A stretch of 7,888 nt of DNA, taken from assembly GCF_015207245.1 (NCBI RefSeq), contig NZ_JADEXF010000117.1:1-7888 (forward strand), written 5' to 3'. The notes under the pieces are model-generated. The model worked only from the letters and a program-made list of their open reading frames with translations, made no database searches and was not told the DNA's origin. Both the position numbers and the translations under genes were made by a program. The DNA is from Nostoc cf. edaphicum LEGE 07299 (lineage in GTDB: Bacteria; Cyanobacteriota; Cyanobacteriia; Cyanobacteriales; Nostocaceae). Position 1 is the first letter of the stretch; each line of letters opens with the position of its first letter. Shown here in pieces: positions 1 to 7,273 of the stretch.

Positions 1-275
1 AATTTGGGTACATAGAAACCGTTGCCTAATACAATTCCCCCACTACCTCTGTTTTTCTTAGTGCCAGTGACAAAGCAAAGTTGCCATTTACCGAGAAGAA
101 ACTCAAACGGATAAGTCAACTTTTGCTGCTTGGCAGTTTTTTCGGCTTGTAGCAACGCCTTTACTAATATTTCAGCATTAGGGCGTATACTTTTTGGTTG
201 TCTATATTTAGCCGCAGCCTGAGATAGCACGTTAACAAAGTCAAATGTTGCTTTTGGTGTTAAATTAGCCGTCAT
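1..275 (-). CDS. Partial conserved cyanobacterial protein, possibly PAP/fibrillin-like (3' end outside window)
   Basis: The reverse strand opens with ATG at 275-273 and stays open for 91 codons to the window edge, so only the N-terminus is visible. It starts MTANLTPKATFDFV, continues as a charged helical stretch (LVKALLQAEKTAKQQ, about residues 38-52), then a strand-rich segment containing LLGKWQLCFVTGTKK followed by GGIVLGNGFYVPK. The GKWQLCFVTGTK pattern resembles the first strands of lipocalin-like fibrillin/plastid-lipid-associated proteins, which bind lipids near thylakoids; this is resemblance from memory and weak. The start is secure because an in-frame TAA lies six codons upstream. 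No strong ribosome site is seen. A TACAAT -10-like hexamer (318-323, minus strand) lies upstream without a good -35. The gene runs in the same direction as the large gene before it, 116 bases away, so co-transcription is possible but not shown. Confidence 0.7.
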   Translation of the reverse strand, partial: MTANLTPKATFDFVNVLSQAAAKYRQPKSIRPNAEILVKALLQAEKTAKQQKLTYPFEFLLGKWQLCFVTGTKKNRGSGGIVLGNGFYVPK

Positions 276-391
276 GAAGCCACTCTGGATTTAACTATTT
301 CTTTGATTTTCTGATAGATTGTAGCGTTCATCTGCAAGAAGACACATCTTTCATCCGTAGTATCCGCTAGAAGTATGTCGATTCCCTATCT

Positions 392-3300
392 TCACCAAGG
401 ATTACCAACCATTGTAAATCCAGCCCAATAATAAGGATGCATAAGTGATTCATCAGTACTGTCAGCAGGTAAAGGCAAATTCTCAACTACTTCTAAACCT
501 TGCACTTGTCCATCCTTGACATAAATTTGCCCTTTGACCATAGCTACTTGAGCCTGTCTGAGAGCTTCTGCCTTAATGGGAGCTGTCTTTAAGTTCTCAT
601 AAAATTTTGTCATCAATGCTGCTGTGCCAGCATCATTAACCGACCAAAGACTAGCAACACTGGTTTTCACACCTGCCAGCACTGCTAAACCCGCAAATCC
701 TAGTTCGGATTCTTCATCCCCTAAAGCTGTTCTACAAGCACTCAGCACTAGCATTTCAACTTCAGGTTCATTCAAGCGCAACTGTCTTAATTGGTTCAAG
801 CGTAACTTGTCTTCCCACAGTTGAATATAGGAATTACTCAAAGCACCAGTAGCAAAATCGGCATGGGTTGCCATGTGAATAATTCCAAAAGGTTGTTGGC
901 GGCGGATAGTTTTGAGATTTTCTAAGGTGGCTTGCTTATCTAACAATAATTTGCCCTGCCAGAGTTTAGATACTAGTGTTGATAACTCAAGGGGAACTGC
1001 TGGTAAAGGCTCTTGTCCCTGAGTACTCTGAGAAACTCCCAGCGCTAAAACTTGAGATTTTTTGATGTCTTTATAGAGGGTATTAGTCAAACTCAGACTA
1101 GGCATTAAACCAATACTGTATTTTTCTACTAGAAATCCCTTACCATCGTGAAGTGCTGCCATTGGGGTTGAACGTAACCCAATATCTGGTAAAAAGACCA
1201 GATTGTTGATTTCTCTCGCCTGTAAATCTGCCTCTAATGGTGCAATAATCCAGCGATAAAGTTGTTGAGATGAACGCAAATAACCGGTGCGACGACGGTT
1301 TTGTGGACTAACGATTTGGTCACGAAATTCTTGAGCTACTTGGAGAACTTTGGCTTTAGTTGTTTCTGGGATGCGCTTGCGGATAGGATTGCCTTTTCCG
1401 GTTACTACTACTACTTCTAGCTGGTCGCTATCCTTTTCTGTTATGGTATTTAACTGTTTTGTAAGTTTTTGAGCTTTACCTAAATTTTCCTCTGGTAGAA
1501 TTTCCACAGGGACAAAACTGATGTAGATAAATGCAGGTTTCACACCAGTAGCTTCTTCAATTTTGCGAGCAATTTCTTTGGCATCATCTAGGGTTTTGAT
1601 TCTAGGGGTGGGTATGCCTAAATGGTCGGCAAAATCATCTGTGAAATTGTCTTCGGGAGTGGGATTGGTATTAAGAACGGGGTTATCAATCTTAGGATTA
1701 TTGAGGACGGGGTTATTCGGTTTACCTGGTAGATTGCATTGGAATGTGCAGGGGGCAGGATTTGGAGTTTCAGGATTTGGAGTCTCAGGATTTGGAGTTT
1801 CAGTATTTGGAGTTTCAGTATTCGGAGTTTCAGTATTCGGAGTTTCAGGATTCGGAGTAGGAGTTTGACTAACGTTGATTCCTATCTGTACAGGTTCAGA
1901 AGAGGAAACGACATCATTTGCACTAATGACAAAGGCGTTTAGTGAGCCATTAGCATCAGTTGGAGGAGTGTAAACTAAAGTTTCTGTCCCCGATAGGGTG
2001 GTAACGCCAGGTTCTACAGGAACACCATTCACAGTTAGAGTTCCGGTATTCACTGTATCAATCCGAATCGATGTGATATCTGTGTCTGCATCGGTAACTT
2101 GTGCCGCTAGACTGGCAAAGGTAAAAGTCACTGACTGATTAGTTTGAGTATCGGGTAACTGAGAATTGGCAGTGAGTTGGGGAGGTATATTTACAGAATT
2201 GATTGTAATTCCTGTTGGGGTATCTATTGCTGGGCCACCTTCAGGAAGTACTGGGAAGCTACCCGTGGAGATGATAGAACTACCAGCATCGATCGCAGCA
2301 GTTGTCCCGTTCACAGTCAATTCTCCCACTGTGAATGGAGTATTGGTTATTCCTCCGCCATGTTGAATTGCGATCGCGCCGTTTATGGGATTAGTGCCAT
2401 AAACACTACCAATACCAATAGTAGAAATACTGACATTTATACCTGCAATATTAAGAAAACTGTCCGTTAATCTGACGATGCCAGAACCAGAGGTACTGAT
2501 TGTAACTTGACCTCCAGTGCCTATACCATTAATGCCGTATCCGGTGCCATCTAACACAATCCCCTCAGTTTTAATTGAAGTTAGTGAGATGTTACTGGGT
2601 GTATTTGTAGTGTTGCTAGATGTATCGATTAAGACTAAACCACCCGTGGCATTGCTGTTTCTGTCGGTGGAAATAGCGCTAGTGTCAAGATTTCCCAGGC
2701 TGACAGCGCCATTGGTGCTTGCAACAGTAATATTGCCGCCTAGAATTGTGTTATAACCTTCTCCTCTAGCGATAATATCACCAGCAGTAATATTGTTCCT
2801 TGCAGACAAGGCGATATTACCACCACTGCCATTAGTAATAAATTCACCTCCCTCGTCGATGAAGAAGCTGCTAGTATTAATGATTCCCAAAGACAGGCTA
2901 GCTCCGGAAATGGTGATATCTCTGCCATTAGTTCTGATGGTGTCGCCTGTACCCATCGTAAAAGCACCTACACCATTACCATCTGCGTCTGCGGTAAAAG
3001 CGATCGCTCCGCCAACACGATCATCATTAACAAAATTCAACGATACGCCATTAGCGAGAGTAATATCATTAGTCGCTGCTAAAGTCACAACAGCATTACT
3101 ATTTTCTAAAGCGTCTTTGGAAATTGTGAAAATAGCCGGGGAAGCATCTTGAAAAATTTCAGGCAGAAAGGTATCTTGAGGTGCATTAGTACCATCTACG
3201 ATATTGATATCGGTTGGATCTAGCAACAAGTTACCAACAATACCATTATTGGCACTCAGATTAGTATTACCACGGTAAATCAGATTCTCCTTACCCGACA

Positions 3301-5251
3301 CTTCTACAAAACCACCGTTACCGGAGTTAAGACCACCACGAGCGGTAATATTACCCAAAAATTTTGTTGTGTCGTTACCCCAAACAATTACCCGTCCGCC
3401 ATTTCCATTCAAATTACTATCAGCATTAATGACGGAGTTTGAGTCCACATAAGTCCGATCTGCGTTGGGTAAAGTCCCTTTACCTTGATAATCTCCACCA
3501 ATTAGCACAGTACCGCCGCCATTGGTTCCAGAGGCGTTAATATTGGCATTAATCACCGCGACTTTTTGACCCAAAGCAGTTACTGTACCGCCTGTTTGAC
3601 TTGATGTATTCACTGTCCCAGATACAATCGTTGTACCTGGATTTGTGGGAATTGTCACATTAGAGTTTGTTAATTTTACAGTTCCATCAGGATTGACAGT
3701 TAAGCCTGTGTTACCAACTGTGAGTAATTCTGGTAAAGATGCAATCGGAATTGTCCAGTTATTGGGTTGGGTGCTACTAGAGGCGAGGGGCTGAATTTCT
3801 AGACTCAGCAGATTTCCTGGCTGACTAAGACGCACCCAATTTTGTCCTGGTACTGATGTAACGGCAATCTGCCCTCCGGGTGCTGAAAGTTGCCCAGTGT
3901 TGACTACAGTACCGCCTAATAAATTCAAATTTTGCCCAGTACCTACTACCAAATTTCCAGCATTTGCGATCGCTCCTGGCTGGTTGGTACTAAAGGCAAA
4001 TCCGTTGGGGTTTCCAACTAAAGCATTGTAGTCATTAACACCAATAGCATTAAACCAACTGCTGCCAAAACCGATGCCGTTGGCTGTTGTCACCGTAAAA
4101 GCACTAGGCACATTTAAACTGGCATTTGCTCCAAAAATAAATCCGGCTGGATTCATCAAGAAAAGGTTAGCATTGCCACCTGTCACCTGAATTAAACCAT
4201 TGATAAACGAGGCATTCCCGCCTGTAATTCGACCAAGGATATTTTGCAACGCCGGACTAGCTTGAAAGTTGGCGATTTGTTCTGGTGAAATCCCAAACTG
4301 TTGAAAGCTGTGGAAGAGGTTTGCACCATCTCCAGAAGTTGTGCCGCCAGTGATATCAAGTCGATTGCCGTTGGGAGTCACAATTGTGTTTGTCCCATCG
4401 GCAGCAGGAACTATTTGTTGTGCTTGGGCTAATTTGGGACTTACCAGCGAGGCAATAACTAGGCCTGAAGCGGCGATATTAGACAGTAAAGATTTTTTGC
4501 GGCGTAATATGAAGCGACTTGTGAGCAATTCTACATCGATTTGTAACTTGTCTGCTAATCCTCGCCGCCAAAGTGCTTGAGCGATCGCTCGCTTAGAGCA
4601 GAAGATTTGTTCTGTCCTTTTGGTAATAGAGATGCTTTGAGAATGAATTCGGTAGAGGTAGAGTGGCTCTGGAACGCGGCGCACTTGGGCTACCTCTGAA
4701 AGTCGCAGACATAGGTCATAATCTTGGGCACAGCGGAACGACTTGTTAACACCTCCCACCTGGTTGTAAACCGACCGCCGAATCAGGCGGAAGTGAAACG
4801 TCATGAAGTTTACTAAAAGACCTTCTTGGGAGTAGGGAATGCCACAGCGATGACCGTAACCGATAACTTTGCTGTCTCGATCAATATTTAAGTAATCAGT
4901 GTAAACAAATCCTGTCTCTGGATAGCGGTTGAGGACTTTAGTCGTTTGGGCTAGGGCAGTAGGAGCTAAGATATCATCACTGTCTACAATACCAATGTAA
5001 GTGCCATTAGTTAGGTCGATCGCTGCTTTAAGTGCAGCCGTATATCCTTGATTGTGTGCTTGGATTACCTGCACTCGCTCATCTTGTTGAGCATAGTTGT
5101 TTGCGATCGCCACAGATTTATCTGTAGAGCCATCATCCCAAATTAGTAGCTCAAAATCTTGCCATGTCTGCGCTAAAACGCTAGCGATCGCTTCTTGAAG
5201 GTAAGACTCCCGATTGTAATTGACGATGACAATGGAAATCAGTGGTGACAT
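392..5251 (-). CDS. GT2 glycosyltransferase - TPS haemagglutinin passenger - CHAT protease fusion protein
   Basis: One uninterrupted frame of 1,619 codons from the ATG at 5251-5249. Residues counted from that ATG: 1-245 family 2 glycosyltransferase, with SIVIVNYN, nucleotide-binding DDGSTD (39-44), metal-binding DSDD (90-93) and QDYDLCLRL (176-184). Residues 250-277 are a Sec signal peptide in mid-protein: RRKK, a hydrophobic core, and AQA before the predicted cut. Residues 278 to about 530 are the TPS secretion/haemagglutination domain, with GDGANLFHSFQQF and NPAGFIFG (367-374). Residues up to about 1015 form a Gly/Asn/Thr-rich beta-helix stalk; 1019-1127 are Ig/cadherin-like; 1130-1164 an ETPN repeat linker; 1168 and 1172 a Cys pair. 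CHAT occupies about 1299-1619, with HMATH (likely catalytic His 1463) and LSACRT (Cys 1506). TPS-CHAT proteins are known in cyanobacteria; the GT2 module in front of the signal peptide is the odd part. An in-frame GTG at 5284 would add 11 residues; ATG is preferred because GT2 proteins usually begin just before SIVIVNYN. The expected exporter is the divergent TpsB. Confidence 0.93.
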   Translation of the reverse strand: MSPLISIVIVNYNRESYLQEAIASVLAQTWQDFELLIWDDGSTDKSVAIANNYAQQDERVQVIQAHNQGYTAALKAAIDLTNGTYIGIVDSDDILAPTALAQTTKVLNRYPETGFVYTDYLNIDRDSKVIGYGHRCGIPYSQEGLLVNFMTFHFRLIRRSVYNQVGGVNKSFRCAQDYDLCLRLSEVAQVRRVPEPLYLYRIHSQSISITKRTEQIFCSKRAIAQALWRRGLADKLQIDVELLTSRFILRRKKSLLSNIAASGLVIASLVSPKLAQAQQIVPAADGTNTIVTPNGNRLDITGGTTSGDGANLFHSFQQFGISPEQIANFQASPALQNILGRITGGNASFINGLIQVTGGNANLFLMNPAGFIFGANASLNVPSAFTVTTANGIGFGSSWFNAIGVNDYNALVGNPNGFAFSTNQPGAIANAGNLVVGTGQNLNLLGGTVVNTGQLSAPGGQIAVTSVPGQNWVRLSQPGNLLSLEIQPLASSSTQPNNWTIPIASLPELLTVGNTGLTVNPDGTVKLTNSNVTIPTNPGTTIVSGTVNTSSQTGGTVTALGQKVAVINANINASGTNGGGTVLIGGDYQGKGTLPNADRTYVDSNSVINADSNLNGNGGRVIVWGNDTTKFLGNITARGGLNSGNGGFVEVSGKENLIYRGNTNLSANNGIVGNLLLDPTDINIVDGTNAPQDTFLPEIFQDASPAIFTISKDALENSNAVVTLAATNDITLANGVSLNFVNDDRVGGAIAFTADADGNGVGAFTMGTGDTIRTNGRDITISGASLSLGIINTSSFFIDEGGEFITNGSGGNIALSARNNITAGDIIARGEGYNTILGGNITVASTNGAVSLGNLDTSAISTDRNSNATGGLVLIDTSSNTTNTPSNISLTSIKTEGIVLDGTGYGINGIGTGGQVTISTSGSGIVRLTDSFLNIAGINVSISTIGIGSVYGTNPINGAIAIQHGGGITNTPFTVGELTVNGTTAAIDAGSSIISTGSFPVLPEGGPAIDTPTGITINSVNIPPQLTANSQLPDTQTNQSVTFTFASLAAQVTDADTDITSIRIDTVNTGTLTVNGVPVEPGVTTLSGTETLVYTPPTDANGSLNAFVISANDVVSSSEPVQIGINVSQTPTPNPETPNTETPNTETPNTETPNPETPNPETPNPAPCTFQCNLPGKPNNPVLNNPKIDNPVLNTNPTPEDNFTDDFADHLGIPTPRIKTLDDAKEIARKIEEATGVKPAFIYISFVPVEILPEENLGKAQKLTKQLNTITEKDSDQLEVVVVTGKGNPIRKRIPETTKAKVLQVAQEFRDQIVSPQNRRRTGYLRSSQQLYRWIIAPLEADLQAREINNLVFLPDIGLRSTPMAALHDGKGFLVEKYSIGLMPSLSLTNTLYKDIKKSQVLALGVSQSTQGQEPLPAVPLELSTLVSKLWQGKLLLDKQATLENLKTIRRQQPFGIIHMATHADFATGALSNSYIQLWEDKLRLNQLRQLRLNEPEVEMLVLSACRTALGDEESELGFAGLAVLAGVKTSVASLWSVNDAGTAALMTKFYENLKTAPIKAEALRQAQVAMVKGQIYVKDGQVQGLEVVENLPLPADSTDESLMHPYYWAGFTMVGNPW
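1760..1864 (-). repeat. 15-base tandem repeat encoding (P/T)ETPN linker
   Basis: Seven tandem 15-base units read on the minus strand as CCT/ACT-GAA-ACT-CCA-AAT/C-like codons. Six encode exact PETPN or TETPN (1760-1849) and the outermost is a degenerate TPTPN (1850-1864). Units differ by only one to three bases, for example ggatttggagtttca against gtattcggagtttca, which suggests recent duplication. The repeat sits between the Ig-like domain and the CHAT domain and would make an extended, Pro-rich spacer. Unit length is a multiple of three, so copy-number change keeps the reading frame. Confidence 0.95.
4421..4501 (-). other. Internal Sec signal peptide coding segment inside the fusion gene
   Basis: Residues about 250-277 of the large protein read RRKK, then LLSNIAASGLVIASLV, then SPKLAQA before QQ. 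This is the n-region, h-region and AXA cleavage pattern of a type I signal peptide, and it directly precedes IVPAADGTNTIV, the usual mature start of cyanobacterial TPS passengers. No ATG precedes it within the junction. The nearest alternative start codon is TTG at 4528-4526 (residue 242), without a convincing Shine-Dalgarno sequence. Confidence 0.8.
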
Positions 5252-5326
5252 CGAAGTTTTCCCAAGTTTTCTACCTGTTACCACAATATAATGCTAAGGG
5301 CTATCACTTAGAAGAAATCGCTGTTA

Positions 5327-5355
5327 ATTATAGTTTTAGTTACAAATCTTTTGAA
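5327..5355 (-). promoter_or_regulatory. Sigma70-type promoter for the GT2-TPS-CHAT gene
   Basis: On the minus strand a perfect -10 hexamer TATAAT (5332-5327) is preceded, after exactly 17 bases, by TTCAAA (5355-5350), four of six matches to TTGACA. The predicted transcript start is near 5320, giving a leader of about 69 bases to the ATG at 5251 or 36 bases to the GTG at 5284. The call is from consensus matching only. Confidence 0.5.
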
Positions 5356-5380
5356 ATTTGAATATCAAAAATATGATATT
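5351..5380 (+). promoter_or_regulatory. Possible promoter for tpsB, overlapping the divergent promoter
   Basis: On the plus strand TTGAAA (5351-5356, five of six matches to the -35 consensus) is followed after 18 bases by GATATT (5375-5380), or after 15 bases by TATGAT (5372-5377). Its -35 overlaps the -35 of the opposite promoter. An alternative -10-like TATATA lies at 5433-5438, nearer the start codon but without a recognisable -35. Confidence 0.25.
5361..5380. promoter_or_regulatory. 7-6-7 inverted repeat, candidate operator between divergent genes
   Basis: AATATCA (5361-5367) and TGATATT (5374-5380) form a perfect inverted repeat around a 6-base spacer, with TTGAA just before and TTGAA overlapping the end. 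It lies just upstream of the -35 of the minus-strand promoter and overlaps the -10 of the candidate plus-strand promoter, so a bound dimer could affect both genes. The surroundings are AT-rich, so chance occurrence is possible. Confidence 0.35.
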
Positions 5381-5458
5381 GAAATACTCATACAGCCATA
5401 GCACACTCAAAAATCAAAATTAGCCCAGTCGTTATATAAGGCACTCCACTGAAGAGAA

Positions 5459-7273
5459 ATGAGAAAAGAAACAGAAACTGGTGTTCAGCCTAGAGCAACG
5501 ACTCAGCAAAAAATTGTCTATTTATCTCATCAGTTAGACACTTGGCGGAGTTTGGCAATTACTAAATGCAGTAACCACAGTTTCAGTTTTCGGTGCGGCT
5601 TGTTAATTCTGCCTGCGGTCTGGATTGTAACTGCAAATGGACTGAGAGCTAGAGCTAATATTTTTACACCTGACTCAGTTCAAAATAGCAGTCAGCCAGA
5701 GTTACAAATAGTACAGGAAACAGAACCTACTCCAGCAATTAACCCACAACCAGAAACACCACAACGCATTCGGGTTCGGAAAATTCAGGTTGTAGGTAGC
5801 ACAGTTTTTAATGAAAATGATTTTAATCCAGTAGTGAAGCCGTTTGAAGAACGGGACTTAACTTTAGAAGAAATCAGACAAGCCGCCGATGCCGTTACTC
5901 AGCTTTACCTAAATAAAGGCTATATAAATTCCAGAGCGATTCCAGATACTCAACAATCTAGTACCGCAGATGGTGTTGTGGTGATTCGGGTGTTGGAAGG
6001 GCGTTTGACAGAAATTGACATCCAAGGGGCGCGGCGATTAAACCCATCTTATATTCGTAGTCGCATCCAACTAGGTGCTGGTATTCCTCTGAATACTGGT
6101 AAGCTCGAAGAACAGTTGAAATTGTTGCGACTCGATCCCTTATTTACCAATGTGGAAGCGAGTTTGCGTCCAACAGGTAAAGTTGGTCAAAGTATTCTCG
6201 TTGTCAGAGTTGAAGAGGCAAAAACTTTAATTGGTAGTTTGGGTGTAGATAATTATTCGCCTCCCAGTATTGGCGCGGAAAGATTGGGTGTTGAATTGCG
6301 ATCGCGCAATTTAACCGGTATGGGAGATGAGTTAGCTGGCTCCTATTACCATACACTCTCTGGTGGTTCCGATGTCTTTGATTTTAGTTATCAGGTTCCC
6401 GTGAACGCCATGAACGGCAAAGTGCAGATTCGAGCGGCATTTAATCGCAACGAAATTACTGAGCCACCCTTTGATGCCTTTGATATTCGGGCCAACCAGG
6501 ATCTTTATGAGATCAATTATCGTCAACCATTGATGCGATCGCCTAGAGAAGAATTTGCCCTATCTTTAGGATTTACCTATCAAGATGGTCAAACCTTCCT
6601 TTTTGATAATCTCGCAACCCCCTTTGGCATTGGGCCTGATGCCAATGGCGTTAGCCGCACCAGTGTAATTAAATTTGGTCAAGATTATATCAGGCGCGAA
6701 CCTCAAGGAGCTTGGTTTTTGCGATCGCAATTTAATTTTGGCGTTGATATATTAGATGCAACTATCAACAATGACCCCATACCCGATGGTCGCTTTTTTA
6801 GTTGGCTAGGTCAAATACAGCGCGTGCAGCAACTCAGTAACGATCATTTATTGCTCATCCAAGCAGACTTGCAGCTTACACCAGATAGCCTTTTACCCTC
6901 CCAGCAATTTGTGATTGGCGGCGGACAGTCGGTAAGGGGATATCGCCAAAATATCCGTTCTGGGGATAATGGATTTCGGGTAGCGATCGAAGATCGGTTT
7001 ACAGTGCAGCGCAATGAATCTGGATTCTCTACAATTCAACTTGCGCCATTTCTAGACATGGGAGCCGTCTGGAATCAATCTGATAACCCCAATCCGCTAC
7101 CCAATCAAACTTTTTTAGTGGGCGCAGGCTTAGGATTAATATGGAATCAGGCAATGGGAATTGATAATCTCTTTTTGCGCCTCGATTATGGATTTCCATT
7201 TATCGATCTGAGCGATCGTGGTAATAACGCTCAGGATGATGGCTTTTACTTTAGCCTTCGCTATCAACCCTAG
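5459..7273 (+). CDS. TpsB outer-membrane transporter (ShlB/FhaC/HecB family)
   Basis: Complete 604-residue protein that forms a 16-stranded outer-membrane barrel exporting a TPS passenger. Visible parts: an N-terminal signal peptide with an unusually long n-region (hydrophobic core about 46-60, cut near ARA at 64-66); an acidic, Pro-rich linker to about 101; POTRA 1 about 103-181 (IRVRKIQVVGSTVF ... VVVIRVLEGRL); POTRA 2 about 182-254, ending SILVVRVEEA; and a barrel from about 258 (GSLGVDNYS) to the end. The family-defining loop-6 motif is present as GGGQSVRGY (487-495, VRGY at 492-495). The C-terminus ends in a strand, YFSLRYQP, rather than in the common terminal Phe. Length is normal for the family. 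Start ATG 5459 follows GAAGAG (5451-5456), a weak ribosome site. It is divergent from the gene for its likely passenger, the TPS-CHAT fusion, 207 bases away start to start. Confidence 0.95.
   Translation: MRKETETGVQPRATTQQKIVYLSHQLDTWRSLAITKCSNHSFSFRCGLLILPAVWIVTANGLRARANIFTPDSVQNSSQPELQIVQETEPTPAINPQPETPQRIRVRKIQVVGSTVFNENDFNPVVKPFEERDLTLEEIRQAADAVTQLYLNKGYINSRAIPDTQQSSTADGVVVIRVLEGRLTEIDIQGARRLNPSYIRSRIQLGAGIPLNTGKLEEQLKLLRLDPLFTNVEASLRPTGKVGQSILVVRVEEAKTLIGSLGVDNYSPPSIGAERLGVELRSRNLTGMGDELAGSYYHTLSGGSDVFDFSYQVPVNAMNGKVQIRAAFNRNEITEPPFDAFDIRANQDLYEINYRQPLMRSPREEFALSLGFTYQDGQTFLFDNLATPFGIGPDANGVSRTSVIKFGQDYIRREPQGAWFLRSQFNFGVDILDATINNDPIPDGRFFSWLGQIQRVQQLSNDHLLLIQADLQLTPDSLLPSQQFVIGGGQSVRGYRQNIRSGDNGFRVAIEDRFTVQRNESGFSTIQLAPFLDMGAVWNQSDNPNPLPNQTFLVGAGLGLIWNQAMGIDNLFLRLDYGFPFIDLSDRGNNAQDDGFYFSLRYQP

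Larger units (their letters stand above)
2370..6728. repeat. HIP1 octamer palindromes (GCGATCGC), nine copies
   Basis: Exact GCGATCGC occurs at 2370, 3000, 3966, 4581, 5103, 5184, 6298, 6535 and 6721. This is the highly iterated palindrome of many freshwater cyanobacteria; chance would give far fewer than one copy in this length. All copies are inside coding sequence of the two large genes. None lies in 1-2369, which includes the whole CHAT-encoding part, or in 6729-7888. Confidence 0.95.

Noticed and set aside
1760..1864. Tandem repeats as a CRISPR array
   Set aside because: The units are contiguous with no spacers and are in frame within a protein-coding gene.
1563..1868. Plus-strand frame of 101 codons with a repeated FGVS pattern
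   Set aside because: It is the reverse reading of the ETPN tandem repeat and CHAT-proximal region of the large minus-strand gene, with no ribosome site or family resemblance.
2740..2967. Minus-strand frame of 75 codons in another register
   Set aside because: It lies entirely within the large gene on the same strand, with no recognisable protein features.
2793..3152. Plus-strand frame of 119 codons opposite the beta-helix stalk
   Set aside because: Low-complexity composition mirrors the opposite coding strand; the minus-strand TPS protein explains this stretch fully.
5287..5292. Perfect plus-strand TATAAT as a tpsB -10
   Set aside because: It has no -35 at acceptable distance and would give a leader of about 160 bases; probably chance in AT-rich DNA.
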